Assembly (NCBI GenBank): GCA_047633055.1
Contig: JBLIEI010000006.1
Span: 1 to 64,000, forward strand
DNA length: 64,000 nucleotides
Reading direction: 5' to 3'
Source: CALJFL01 sp047633055
GTDB taxonomy: Bacteria; Pseudomonadota; Gammaproteobacteria; Pseudomonadales; Halieaceae
The stretch's first letter is position 1. Each line of letters opens with the position of its first letter. Position numbers and translations under genes: made by a program. This document shows positions 8,633 through 17,592 of this stretch, piece by piece. Under the pieces are notes generated by a model, which was not told the origin of the DNA, searched no databases, and saw nothing but the letters and a program-made list of their open reading frames with translations.

Positions 8633-10078
8633 ATGAACAAGAGTTGGAAGTCTTATGAATCGGGCGGTTTTTTTGATGAGATGATTACCCCGAAAGGTTC
8701 GCCCAGGCTAACGGCGCGGCGTGCAGTGAATCTGCTGCAAAGCTTGTCAACCGAAGAAATGGCCTCGCGGCGGGCCGCCGCGGAATTGGCCATTCGAGAG
8801 CTGGGGATATCGTTCACGGTCTACACCGAGGGCGAAAATATAGACCGGGCCTGGCCCTTTGACATCATTCCGCGAGTGATACCCGCCAAAGAGTGGGCCA
8901 AAGTCAGTAACGGCTTGACGCAGCGCAGTCGTGCTCTCAATTGTTTTATCGATGATATCTACAACAAGCAGCGCATCCTCAAAGATGGCATTGTTCCCGC
9001 CGACATCGTACTCGATTCGCCAAATTACAAGGCTCAGTGTGAAGGCATATCACCTCGTCACGGAGTATGGGCCCATATCTGCGGTACCGACTTGGTTCGC
9101 AACATAGATGGTAAGTTTTACGTACTTGAGGACAATCTGAGGGTTCCTTCGGGCGTTTCATACATGGTGGAAAATCGCGAAATCACCAAACGTGTTTTAC
9201 CAGAGCTGTTCGAAAACTACAGTATTTTACCGGTAGATGATTACCCGTCGCGCTTGTACCAGACGTTGGCTTCTCTGTCCCCCAGAGACAGCAAGCGCCC
9301 CTGTATTGTGGTCTTAACCCCGGGGATTTATAACTCGGCCTATTTTGAGCACGCGTTTCTAGCCCAGGGCATGGGAGCTGAACTGGTTGAGGGGCAAGAT
9401 CTCTTTGTCGACGATGACGATTGCGTGCATATGCGCACGGTTGATGGGCCGGTTCGGGTGGATGTAGTCTACCGCCGTATTGATGAAGAATTTATGGACC
9501 CGGAGGTTTTTCGCGATGATTCTGTGTTGGGCGCTGCGGGCTTAATGCGGGCATGGAAAGCGGGCAAGGTAGCCATCGCCAACGCTCCGGGAGCCGGTGT
9601 GGCGGATGATAAGGTTGTTTATGCTTATGTGCCGGATATGATTCGCTATTACCTCAACGAAAAACCGATGATAGAAAGCGTGCCCACCTACCTGTGCATG
9701 CGTGAAAAAGACCGTGAGTATGTGCTGAATAATTTGTCCAAGCTGGTGGTAAAGCCAGCCAATGAATCGGGTGGTTATGGCATTATGGTGGGGCCACACA
9801 GTACCAAGGCAACTCATCGAAAATTTGCCAAATTAATCGAAAATGACCCGCGCAACTATATCGCCCAGCCAACGCTGGCGCTGTCGACAGCACCGACTTA
9901 TATAGACGACACCGTGCAGCCCAGACATTTGGATTTAAGGCCTTTCATTCTACAAGGGAAGGAAACCTGGGTGACCCCCGGCGGGCTTACTCGCGTCGCA
10001 CTGACCAAAGGCTCACTGGTCGTCAACTCTTCCCAGGGTGGCGGCAGTAAAGACACCTGGATTGTGGAGGGTAAATGA
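8633..10078 (+). CDS. Circularly permuted ATP-grasp type 2 protein
   Basis: A 481-residue protein of the circularly permuted ATP-grasp family (DUF404/DUF407). The signatures RVIPAKEW, HGVWAHICGTDLVR, LEDNLRVPSGVSYM, KPANESGGYG and the C-terminal LRPFILQG are all present. ATP-grasp enzymes join a carboxylate to an amine through an acyl-phosphate. Members of this type were proposed from gene context to make peptides or peptide tags; the product is not known. It is the first gene of a tightly coupled unit: its TGA overlaps the next ATG (ATGA at 10075-10078). The Anbu gene at the end of the locus supports a tagging/degradation role, which is inference. Confidence 0.9.
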   Translation: MNKSWKSYESGGFFDEMITPKGSPRLTARRAVNLLQSLSTEEMASRRAAAELAIRELGISFTVYTEGENIDRAWPFDIIPRVIPAKEWAKVSNGLTQRSRALNCFIDDIYNKQRILKDGIVPADIVLDSPNYKAQCEGISPRHGVWAHICGTDLVRNIDGKFYVLEDNLRVPSGVSYMVENREITKRVLPELFENYSILPVDDYPSRLYQTLASLSPRDSKRPCIVVLTPGIYNSAYFEHAFLAQGMGAELVEGQDLFVDDDDCVHMRTVDGPVRVDVVYRRIDEEFMDPEVFRDDSVLGAAGLMRAWKAGKVAIANAPGAGVADDKVVYAYVPDMIRYYLNEKPMIESVPTYLCMREKDREYVLNNLSKLVVKPANESGGYGIMVGPHSTKATHRKFAKLIENDPRNYIAQPTLALSTAPTYIDDTVQPRHLDLRPFILQGKETWVTPGGLTRVALTKGSLVVNSSQGGGSKDTWIVEGK

Positions 10079-11016
10079 TGATTATGCTCTCGCGTGTGGC
10101 AGAACGCCTTTACTGGATGGCCAGGTACCTCGAGCGAGCCGAGCAAACCGCAAGGTTAACGCTGGCCTATAACCACTTGATCATGGATATTCCGCGGGGT
10201 TCTGAGCCTGGGTGGGACGTGTTGGTCCGAATTCTGGATGCAGATCCGGATTTCTACAGCAAATACCGTGTCGGTAATGAACTCAATGTCCTGAATTACC
10301 TTATTGCTGATGGCAGTAGCTTTAACAGTATTCCGTATGCGATCAAATCGGTGCGGGAAAACGTGCGCACCACGCGCGATGTGCTGCCAGAGGAGACCTG
10401 GGAGCAGGTCAACGAGCTCCATATCTACACTCAGGACATGGCCGAGGGCTCGGTGGGTCGACGCAATCGCCATGCCTTTCTTGAGGAAATCATCAACCGC
10501 TGTCAGATGATCAATGGCACCCTGCTAAGTACGCTAAGTCGTGACCACTCCTACCGGTTTATTAAGTTGGGTCAATTGCTGGAGCGTGCCGATATGGCGA
10601 CACGGGTGATCGATGTGGGGGCCGGTGATATTCTGGATCGCGAAGGTGCATTTGCCGCCATTGACCCACTGCTGTGGGGCGCTTTGTTACAGGCGCTGTC
10701 AGCCCTTAGCGCTTACCGCAGGAAGATCGGGCCGTTGGTTGAGAAGGATGCCGTTGTGGACTTTATATTTTCCGAGAGCACCTTTCCGCGATCCGTTCAG
10801 TTTTGTCTTCGAGGGATTCGGGAGGAATTGGGCCCACTGAAGCGCAATCATGCCGCTATGCGGATACGGGAACGTGCCAGACGGAAACTGGGTCGTTTTT
10901 CCGCAGAGTCTGCAAGCCGTGAAGAATTGCATCGTTTCATTGATGACTTCCAAGAGCAGATCCATCAATTGCACATGGCTATCTCTGCTACCTGGTTTCA
11001 GCCTGACAGTCGATGA
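10075..11016 (+). CDS. Alpha-E domain protein (DUF403)
   Basis: A 313-residue, nearly all-helical alpha-E (DUF403) protein. The family opening LSRVAERLYWMARYLERAE is at the N-terminus, followed by many glutamate-rich helices. It is translationally coupled to the ATP-grasp gene upstream and to the metallopeptidase gene downstream, each by an ATGA overlap. Alpha-E proteins almost always accompany permuted ATP-grasp genes and are thought to be partners or substrate-binding subunits. No catalytic residues can be named. Confidence 0.9.
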   Translation: MMIMLSRVAERLYWMARYLERAEQTARLTLAYNHLIMDIPRGSEPGWDVLVRILDADPDFYSKYRVGNELNVLNYLIADGSSFNSIPYAIKSVRENVRTTRDVLPEETWEQVNELHIYTQDMAEGSVGRRNRHAFLEEIINRCQMINGTLLSTLSRDHSYRFIKLGQLLERADMATRVIDVGAGDILDREGAFAAIDPLLWGALLQALSALSAYRRKIGPLVEKDAVVDFIFSESTFPRSVQFCLRGIREELGPLKRNHAAMRIRERARRKLGRFSAESASREELHRFIDDFQEQIHQLHMAISATWFQPDSR

Positions 11017-12035
11017 AGCGATTTTATTGCGAATGTGGCAGCCAGGTTTTCTTCGAAAATAATAACTGCCTGAACTGTAGCGCCCGGTTGGGTTTCGATC
11101 CAGACTCTATGGACATGCTGGCAGTTCACCCTGGCGCGGGCGGCGTTTACCACCACAGGAATGAGGCAGAGTTCAGGTTTTGTGGCAACGGCGAGCGCTA
11201 TGACGTCTGTAATTGGCTGCGACCTTCGCAGGCCGATCATCCGCTATGCACCGCCTGTCAGTTCAACCGCACGATCCCCAACCAGGATTACCCGGAAAAT
11301 CGCTCTCGCTGGCACACCCTGGAAGTGGCCAAAAAACGACTATTTTTTACTCTGATGCAACTTCGTCTGCCGTTGGAAAATGGCTGGAACCATCCGCAAA
11401 ACGGCCTGCTACTGGATTTTGTCGAAGACGGTCGCAGTCGCGCTGACGTATTTCCGGAGTCTTTCCTCAGTACAGGATATCTGGGGGGCGTCATCACGAT
11501 CAATGTTCTGGAGGCAGATGATGCTGCCCGGGTTGCCGTGCGCGAGCAGATGAATGAAGACTACCGCACGGTTCTAGGGCATTTGCGGCATGAATCCGGA
11601 CACTATTTCTGGTCTCGACTCAACCCCGATCCAGACACTCGAGCGCAATTTGCCAAGCAGTTCGGTGATGAAAATAGGGATTACAAAAAGGCTTTGGATG
11701 CCCACTACATGTCCGGACCGTCTTTGGAATGGCGCCAGTTTTATATCAGTGCCTATGCCAGTTCTCACCCGTCAGAGGATTGGGCGGAGAGTTGGGGGCA
11801 TTATCTCCATATTTACGACGCCCTCGACACTGCCGCGTCCCAAAAGTTGATTGGGCAGTCACCGGCGGACATGAATATTACGGATCGTATCGACGTCTGG
11901 AGCGATTTGAGTATTACTTTAAATGAAATGAATCGCAGTGTGGGGCTCGGTGATGCTTATCCTTTCGTCATCAATAAACATGTGGCTCGTAAATTGACGT
12001 TCGTAGATGCGGTTATCCGCCAGTTGCAAGAATAG
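11013..12035 (+). CDS. Zinc-ribbon metallopeptidase (COG4307-like)
   Basis: A 340-residue putative zinc metallopeptidase. An N-terminal zinc ribbon (CECG, then CLNC about 14 residues on) is followed by a second cysteine pair (near residues 69 and 82) and a catalytic-type HESGH motif at about residue 194 (HExxH). The downstream helix PSEDWAESWGHYLHI may supply further ligands. It matches the 'putative zinc-binding metallopeptidase' family found beside alpha-E/ATP-grasp genes. The start overlaps the alpha-E stop (ATGA). Its last 23 bp overlap tail-to-tail with the Anbu gene. It occupies the place where many such operons carry a transglutaminase-like gene. Confidence 0.85.
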   Translation: MKRFYCECGSQVFFENNNCLNCSARLGFDPDSMDMLAVHPGAGGVYHHRNEAEFRFCGNGERYDVCNWLRPSQADHPLCTACQFNRTIPNQDYPENRSRWHTLEVAKKRLFFTLMQLRLPLENGWNHPQNGLLLDFVEDGRSRADVFPESFLSTGYLGGVITINVLEADDAARVAVREQMNEDYRTVLGHLRHESGHYFWSRLNPDPDTRAQFAKQFGDENRDYKKALDAHYMSGPSLEWRQFYISAYASSHPSEDWAESWGHYLHIYDALDTAASQKLIGQSPADMNITDRIDVWSDLSITLNEMNRSVGLGDAYPFVINKHVARKLTFVDAVIRQLQE

Positions 12036-12762
12036 TGCTGAGGGTGGGTAGTTTCTCAAAGGCTACTTGGATGCTTTCATCCCAGGACTCGCGCAGTTCA
12101 GCCAGATAGGGATGATTTTCCTCCAGTTTGCAGTACTCCTCTTGTGGCATCAGGCTGTCGGTGCGATAGAACAAGCACTCCAGGGGCGGTCCCACAGTTG
12201 CGTTGGAGCGCATGGTCGAGTCCATCGATACCAGTGCGCAACGCATGGCAGTTTCAAAGGGGGTGTCAGAGCGAACGATTCTATCCAGAATAGGCTTGCC
12301 ATATTTGGTTTCACCAATCTGCAGGTAGGGATATTGCTCGGAAGCCGTGATGTGATTGCCCTGTGGATAAACCATGTACAGCTCAGGGGGGTGATTCTTG
12401 ATCTGGCCGCCAAGAATGAAGGTGGCCGAGGCGTTGAAGCCGGCGTTGGGGCCTCCCGTATTGGCGTATTTCTCTTGTTCCTGGAGGCTGATGTTGCCAA
12501 GGTAGTCTGCTATATCAGACACGTATTCGGCATTATAGATGTTGACCGCCGCATTTTCTTCTAGATCGCGCTGAATCTGCGTTACCACAGCCTGGCTGGT
12601 GGCCAGGTTTCCTGCAGTCAGTAAGATCAGTGAGCGATCGTAGGGCACTGAGAAGCGGTGCATCTTGCTATAGGTGCTAACGCGGTCTGGTCCAGCGTTA
12701 GTTCGCGAATCGGAACAAAACACCAGCCCTTCGTCGAGAGCGATGGCAAGGCAATAAGTCAT
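12013..12762 (-). CDS. Anbu, bacterial proteasome-related peptidase
   Basis: A 249-residue Ntn-hydrolase of the Anbu (ancestral beta-subunit) type, related to HslV and proteasome beta subunits. It begins MTYCLAIALDEGL; removal of Met would expose Thr as the N-terminal nucleophile. The SDSRTNAGPD, KMHRF and LLTAGNLATSQ segments are characteristic of the family. Homologues form self-assembled rings without a dedicated unfoldase partner. It faces the ATP-grasp/alpha-E/zinc-peptidase genes instead of following them, and its 3' end overlaps the peptidase gene by 23 bp. The conserved association suggests it degrades or processes the product of the ATP-grasp enzyme, which is inference. Confidence 0.88.
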   Translation of the reverse strand: MTYCLAIALDEGLVFCSDSRTNAGPDRVSTYSKMHRFSVPYDRSLILLTAGNLATSQAVVTQIQRDLEENAAVNIYNAEYVSDIADYLGNISLQEQEKYANTGGPNAGFNASATFILGGQIKNHPPELYMVYPQGNHITASEQYPYLQIGETKYGKPILDRIVRSDTPFETAMRCALVSMDSTMRSNATVGPPLECLFYRTDSLMPQEEYCKLEENHPYLAELRESWDESIQVAFEKLPTLSTILATGG

Positions 12763-13026
12763 TGGTAGGTAGGTACTCGGATGGCGGTGGGCTTCTACAT
12801 AAACAGACGGGGAATATATAGGCTAAGGCGTGGAAATGCCATAGTGTTAATTTTGAGCCCTATGAAGGCCGATATGACAATTTTGGCTCTAAACTTGAAG
12901 AATTCTCTTTTTTTGCAAAAAAAGGCGTACTTATAGCAAGTCAAGTTCACTGCGTTCGCATATTCATAATATCGCCGAAACGGATCGAATACGTCAGCTA
13001 ATGCAGATTTAGCGCAGATGAGAGCG

Positions 13027-14130
13027 TCAACCACCGATATAAGACATTTCAACTTTCTTGCTTCGCGCAGTTTCTTCAGTGCGAATTTCCGAATACTTGT
13101 CTTCACGCTGGTTCCAGATCAAACCTATGGCACCGGCGATTTGCTTGTCGCTCTTGCCCGAATGCATGAGTGCACGCAAATCATGGCCAGACTGCGCGAA
13201 TAGACAGGTGTACAACTTGCCATCGGTCGAGAGTCGGGCGCGCGTGCAGGTGGAACAAAATGCTTGCGTCACGCTGGAAATGACGCCGATTTCGCCGCTG
13301 CCATCCGCGTAAGCCCAGCGCTCGGCAACCTCACCGATGTAGTTCGACTCGGCTTCGATAATTGGCATCTCTGCGTTGATCAAGCGCACGATCTCGGCCG
13401 AGGGCACGACATCTTTCATACACCAGCCGTTGGAAGAGCCTACGTCCATGAATTCGATGAAGCGCACGATGTGGCCGCTACCCTTGAAGTGCCGTGCCAT
13501 CGCAACTATGTCCTGATCGTTGACACCTTTCTTGACTACCATGTTGATCTTAATCGGCGCAAAGCCTGCTTTGTGCGCAGCGTCGATGCCATCCAACACA
13601 TCGGCCACTGCAAAGTCCACCGCGTTTATGGAGCGGAATATAGCGTCATCGAGCGAATCGAGCGAGACGGTGACACGCTGTAGGCCCGCGGCTTTAAGTG
13701 CATGGGCTTTCTTGGACAGCAGCGAGGCGTTGGTTGTGAGGGCAATATCCAAAGGTTTACCGTCAGGCGTCTTAAGGGTGCTGAGCATCTCAATCAAAAC
13801 CTCAAGGTTTTTACGCAGCAAGGGTTCGCCGCCAGTGAGGCGGATTTTCTCGACGCCATGTGCGACGAATAGATGTGCCATACGCGTGATTTCATCGAAG
13901 CTCAAAAGTTCCGATTTTGGTAAAAATCTGTAGTCCTTGTCGAATACTGATTTGGGCATGCAATAGGTGCAGCGGAAATTGCAGCGATCAGTTACCGAAA
14001 TGCGCAGGTCGCGTAAAAGCCGCTCGCGCGTGTCTGCGAGCGCACCGTCGGGGGAGCGCGTGTACGCCGGAATCACGGGTGCGCGGTTAGCGGCACGCGG
14101 GTCAAGTACGGTAATTATATTGGTGGTCAT
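13027..14130 (-). CDS. moaA: GTP 3',8-cyclase MoaA
   Basis: A 367-residue radical-SAM enzyme for the first step of molybdenum-cofactor synthesis, GTP to 3',8-cyclo-7,8-dihydro-GTP. The N-terminal radical-SAM cluster motif reads CNFRCTYC, followed by the SAM-binding LTGGEPLLR. A second [4Fe-4S] site near the C-terminus includes FCSTCTRARLS and a further Cys 14 residues later. The protein ends in the conserved GG needed for catalysis. It is the last gene of a long leftward run that starts at iscA; selO is 27 nt upstream. No moaC, moaD or moaE is in the window. Its Fe-S dependence fits the theme of the island, and the oxidoreductase at 6.3-8.4 kb is a possible user of the cofactor. Confidence 0.95.
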   Translation of the reverse strand: MTTNIITVLDPRAANRAPVIPAYTRSPDGALADTRERLLRDLRISVTDRCNFRCTYCMPKSVFDKDYRFLPKSELLSFDEITRMAHLFVAHGVEKIRLTGGEPLLRKNLEVLIEMLSTLKTPDGKPLDIALTTNASLLSKKAHALKAAGLQRVTVSLDSLDDAIFRSINAVDFAVADVLDGIDAAHKAGFAPIKINMVVKKGVNDQDIVAMARHFKGSGHIVRFIEFMDVGSSNGWCMKDVVPSAEIVRLINAEMPIIEAESNYIGEVAERWAYADGSGEIGVISSVTQAFCSTCTRARLSTDGKLYTCLFAQSGHDLRALMHSGKSDKQIAGAIGLIWNQREDKYSEIRTEETARSKKVEMSYIGG

Positions 14131-14157
14131 GGGGGTCTCTTTGCATGGATTAACACA

Positions 14158-15900
14158 TCACGATGAGCAGCTATAATAAGACAATCCACCAAGCTCAAAG
14201 AACTCAGACGGCTTCAACCGATAGTATTTCCCTTCTATGTCTTCCGACTGTTCAGCGTACGGCTGCGTCACGACTTCCTGCAGTTCTCGAACCAGAGAGT
14301 AGTTCCTTTCGGTCGCTTGCTGATAGGCAGGCACAACGAACCACTCCCGCATAGTGTATTTTGGGTTGACGAGTTTCATCTGCCTAGAGAGTTCCTCAGG
14401 GGGTTGGGGCGGAGCCGCATTCGCGTCGGTCGTGCTGCCGATGAGCGATTTCCATCGTGTGAACCACTCTGACCAGCGTCTGTCCATCTCTTCGGGGTCT
14501 ATGTCACACGTCGAGCCCTGGTAGAAGCTTTTTTTAAGTGGGCCAATGTCGTCAGGTAGCATCGATAGCTCGCGGAAGAAAATGATGTAATCGACAGGCG
14601 TTTGTAGCATCAGCGTTTCGAGCTCACTGAACAAGGCTGCGTTAAAAGTGCCAAGTCCAAGTTTGGCCGACCACATCTTCTCCATTTGGGCCTGCATCAC
14701 GCTCGAAAAGCCACTTCTAATCTCGTCGAGCTGCCGCAGAGTCTCTTGATGCGAGATCAGCAACGGCTGTAGCGCCATGCAAAACATGTGGAAGTTGCGT
14801 TCCGCTGCCACGGGCTGGTTCAGAAACGAGAAGTGATGTCCGCCGCCCGTCCATGGCTGGTAGTGCGGGTTGAACACATCGCAGAAACCGAATGGGCCGT
14901 AGTCGAGTGTGAAGCCACCGGCCGCGCAGTTGTCGCTGTTGAAGTTGCCCTGGCAGTAGCCGACGCGGATCCAGTTCGCCACAAGCAGCGTAAGGCGGCT
15001 GCGGAACTCGCGCGCGAGCAACACCACTTTTTCAGCGGTGGTTAGTTTCTTGTCGATGACCTCACCGTACTCACGATCGATCAAGTGCAACACAATATCT
15101 TCGAGCTCCTCCATCGCTTTCGGGTGTTCCTTTTTGCGGGCACGGCGACCGAAGAGTTCGAGTTGGCCGACACGAATGAACGACGGTGCAACGCGCGTCG
15201 AGATAGCGACTGCTTCCGATATAAGCATGTCTGGATCCTTCGAGCGCGAGCCCGGGGAGTACCACGGCCGCTTGACCTTCTCCGTTGTTGAAACGTACAA
15301 ACTGAGAGACCGCGACGTTGGCACTCCGAGCGCGTGCATGTGCTCCTGTGCGAGGAACTCTCGGACACTCGACCGAAGGACGGCGCGACCGTCCGCTCCG
15401 CGGCAGTATGGCGTCCTGCCCCCACCTTTTAGCTGCATTTCCCAGCGCCGACCGCTGATGAGGGTCTCAAGCACGGATACGGCGCGACCGTCACCGTATC
15501 CGTTGCCAGTTTGAAACGGGCACTGCTGGTTGTATTCCGTGCCGAAGATGGAAAGTGCGTACCCACACGCCCAACCGACCTTGCGCATCGGCTCTGGAAC
15601 GTGCGAGATGTCGCCGGAGAACATGCGGACGAACTCATCTAGCTGCGCCATGCTGTCGGCAAAGCCAAGTTCGCGGAACAAGTGTTTGCTGTGCGCGACG
15701 TACTCGGGATCTTTGATTGGCGTGGGATTGACGGGGACATAGTGTCCCGTGAAGACTTGTCGCGGCGCGTGGTCGGCTCCGTTTGTTTTCGCGTCAGGAT
15801 CACCGGTGAGCGTGTCCATTAGCGAGTAGCTTGCCAACTTCGCGAGAGCGTCGAGCGTGGCGACGGTTGGGGAGGTTTCTTGGAACAGTCGATTGGTCAT
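14158..15900 (-). CDS. selO: SelO-type protein adenylyltransferase (pseudokinase)
   Basis: A 580-residue SelO/YdiU protein, longer than E. coli YdiU (478) and clearly a divergent subfamily. Known members are pseudokinases that transfer AMP to protein hydroxyl groups, with a role in redox stress. Seen here: the glycine-rich QLKGGGRTPYCR loop, GVPTSRSL, the metal-binding region GNFNSDN, and DYGPFGF. The protein ends in CSS: cysteine takes the third-from-last place where animal SelO has selenocysteine. It is the gene between folE (51 nt) and moaA (27 nt) on the same strand. Substrates cannot be inferred. Confidence 0.88.
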   Translation of the reverse strand: MTNRLFQETSPTVATLDALAKLASYSLMDTLTGDPDAKTNGADHAPRQVFTGHYVPVNPTPIKDPEYVAHSKHLFRELGFADSMAQLDEFVRMFSGDISHVPEPMRKVGWACGYALSIFGTEYNQQCPFQTGNGYGDGRAVSVLETLISGRRWEMQLKGGGRTPYCRGADGRAVLRSSVREFLAQEHMHALGVPTSRSLSLYVSTTEKVKRPWYSPGSRSKDPDMLISEAVAISTRVAPSFIRVGQLELFGRRARKKEHPKAMEELEDIVLHLIDREYGEVIDKKLTTAEKVVLLAREFRSRLTLLVANWIRVGYCQGNFNSDNCAAGGFTLDYGPFGFCDVFNPHYQPWTGGGHHFSFLNQPVAAERNFHMFCMALQPLLISHQETLRQLDEIRSGFSSVMQAQMEKMWSAKLGLGTFNAALFSELETLMLQTPVDYIIFFRELSMLPDDIGPLKKSFYQGSTCDIDPEEMDRRWSEWFTRWKSLIGSTTDANAAPPQPPEELSRQMKLVNPKYTMREWFVVPAYQQATERNYSLVRELQEVVTQPYAEQSEDIEGKYYRLKPSEFFELGGLSYYSCSS

Positions 15901-15951
15901 AGGTCTAACTTATGGCGCGGGTAGAATGGCTCTTTGCAGATGGTCACCACC

Positions 15952-16518
15952 CTATACCTCGCGCGCTAAAGCAAAAAATTCTGCGCGCAGCGCCTGGTTA
16001 GGTTGCAGTGCGCCGAGCATGGATGAGGTAATGGTTTCCTCTCCTTGGGTGCGGATGCCGCGGCTTTCCATGCACAAGTGCCGGCAGCGAATGACGACGC
16101 CCACCGCTTGCGGTTTAAGATGCGTCATCAAGGCGTTGGCAATCTGGACGGTGAGACGTTCCTGCACCTGCAGTCGCTTGGAAAAGCAATCGGTCAGATG
16201 TGTCAGCTTCGACAAACCGACTATTTTCCCATTGGGAACATAGCCAATCGTAGCGCTGCCAAAGAAAGGCGCCAGGTGGTGCTCACAATGGCTATAGACG
16301 GGAATACCGCGCACCACGATCAGCTCGTTGTACTCATCCGCCCCGTCTTCAAATACTTTTAGACATTCAGCCGGGTCTTGGGTATATCCGGTAGTCCAAT
16401 GCCTCCATGCCTTTGCAACGCGGGACGGTGTTTCGACAAGACCGGCTCTGTCGGGGTCCTCCCCCAGACTGGCCAAAAATCGGCGCCAGTCCTGCTCTGT
16501 AAATTGTGGTTCTGACAT
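15952..16518 (-). CDS. folE: GTP cyclohydrolase I
   Basis: A 188-residue GTP cyclohydrolase I, converting GTP to 7,8-dihydroneopterin triphosphate for folate or pterin synthesis. Zinc ligands are visible in HCEHHLAP and in the CRHLCMESRG motif. The GLSKL and QERLT motifs of the active-site cleft are present. Length is normal for the short FolE form. It sits in a leftward run between a 50-codon ORF and selO. No other folate gene is nearby, so its presence in a cofactor/Fe-S island may reflect supply of pterin under stress, or simple co-transfer. Confidence 0.95.
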   Translation of the reverse strand: MSEPQFTEQDWRRFLASLGEDPDRAGLVETPSRVAKAWRHWTTGYTQDPAECLKVFEDGADEYNELIVVRGIPVYSHCEHHLAPFFGSATIGYVPNGKIVGLSKLTHLTDCFSKRLQVQERLTVQIANALMTHLKPQAVGVVIRCRHLCMESRGIRTQGEETITSSMLGALQPNQALRAEFFALAREV

Positions 16519-16545
16519 CTATGCGTTTCCTGTATCGGTGGCGAC

Positions 16546-16698
16546 CTATAAACCTGATTCTTCCAGGGTTATTACGGTGATATTCAGCGCGTGCAACCGC
16601 TCCAGCATCCAATGGAACTCGACGCCATAGACTAGTCGGTGCCGAGCGATGTGCTGCAATCCATCGTCCGTGGGTCTCACGGTGTTTTTTTGCTGCAT
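16546..16698 (-). CDS. Small hypothetical ORF upstream of folE
   Basis: A 50-codon frame, start ATG 16698-16696, stop TAG 16548-16546. GAGG lies five bases before the start. The predicted peptide is basic at the N-terminus and has a possible amphipathic stretch (GVEFHWMLERLHALN). The gap to folE is 27 nt on the same strand. I do not recognise it. Support is the ribosome site, the position in the run and a sensible composition; it could still be chance. Confidence 0.4.
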   Translation of the reverse strand: MQQKNTVRPTDDGLQHIARHRLVYGVEFHWMLERLHALNITVITLEESGL

Positions 16699-16843
16699 GT
16701 TGTCCTCGATATTTCAGCCCACCGGAGTGGGCGATTGGCGACACATTAAGATTAACAACCGAACTCCAGCTACGCCCTCAAATTGAGCGAAATACGGATT
16801 CGGTTCAGTGCTTAATCTATCTGTGTCAATAGCAAGAATGTTG

Positions 16844-17425
16844 TTACATATAAGCTGCTGAGTTGTCGCTGTGATCAGTTTGATCATTAATTGCGGTAAG
16901 TTCAGGAATACGCTCTAGTAATGTTTTCTCTACGCCATGTTTTAAGGTGACATCAACAGAGGAGCAGCCTTGGCAACCACCGCCAAATTTTAAAATCGCT
17001 ACTTTGTTATCAGTAACCTCAAGCAATGACACCTCACCACCATGAGACGCCAATGAAGGATTAATTTCATCGTAAAGAATGTAATTAATACGATCCTCAA
17101 TCGGGCTACTTTCATCGACATAAGGTGTTTTTGAATTAGGCGCTTTAATGGTCAATTGCCCACCCATGCGATCTTTAGAATAATCTACCAACGCACCTTC
17201 TAAAAAAGGGATGCTTCTCTCATCGATATAAGCCACTAAATGCAACAACTCAAGCTTATCATCAGCCTCCTGCACATCTTCTTGACGACAGTAAGCAATA
17301 CAGGTTTCAGCTTTCGGTGTACCCGGAGAATTGATAAACACACGTATGCCAAGCATTTTGCCATCTTGTCTATCTAAAAGTTCACGCAAATAGACTTGCG
17401 CCGACTCAGTAACAGTAATCATCAT
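16844..17425 (-). CDS. nfuA: Fe/S biogenesis protein NfuA
   Basis: A 193-residue NfuA: an N-terminal degenerate A-type (HesB-like) domain (about 1-95) and a C-terminal Nfu domain (about 105-180) with the cluster-binding motif CQGC (in FGGGCQGCSSVDVTLK). NfuA carries and delivers [4Fe-4S] clusters to apo-enzymes, especially under oxidative or iron stress. The gene is visibly more AT-rich than its neighbours, with codons such as TTA and AAA favoured, suggesting a different recent source. Upstream on the same strand are a sufB remnant, erpA and iscA; downstream are folE, selO and moaA. Confidence 0.93.
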   Translation of the reverse strand: MMITVTESAQVYLRELLDRQDGKMLGIRVFINSPGTPKAETCIAYCRQEDVQEADDKLELLHLVAYIDERSIPFLEGALVDYSKDRMGGQLTIKAPNSKTPYVDESSPIEDRINYILYDEINPSLASHGGEVSLLEVTDNKVAILKFGGGCQGCSSVDVTLKHGVEKTLLERIPELTAINDQTDHSDNSAAYM

Positions 17426-17592
17426 AGATCCTATTTTAGTACGCTATTTTCAGCTGCAATTTAACTCTTCGGATCGGACAGCACGCCCTCGGCAGTAAAT
17501 TGCTTTTGCTGTCAGCATCTTTTCTTTTTTGATTCGGTTTGTTTAGGTTGAGCTTCCCGGTGGTCATGGCGAGAAATCCCAGGATCAAAATT

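Noticed and set aside
12795..13106. Leftward frame of 103 codons downstream of moaA
   Set aside because: Overlaps the end of moaA in another frame, basic and low-complexity, no ribosome site; the remaining 260 bp gap shows no gene.
14158..14190. Selenocysteine at the SelO C-terminus
   Set aside because: The codon at the third-from-last position is a cysteine codon, not TGA, and no SECIS-like hairpin was evident.
16367..16744. Leftward 125-codon frame overlapping folE
   Set aside because: Shadow of folE; the 50-codon frame within 16546-16698 has the better ribosome site.
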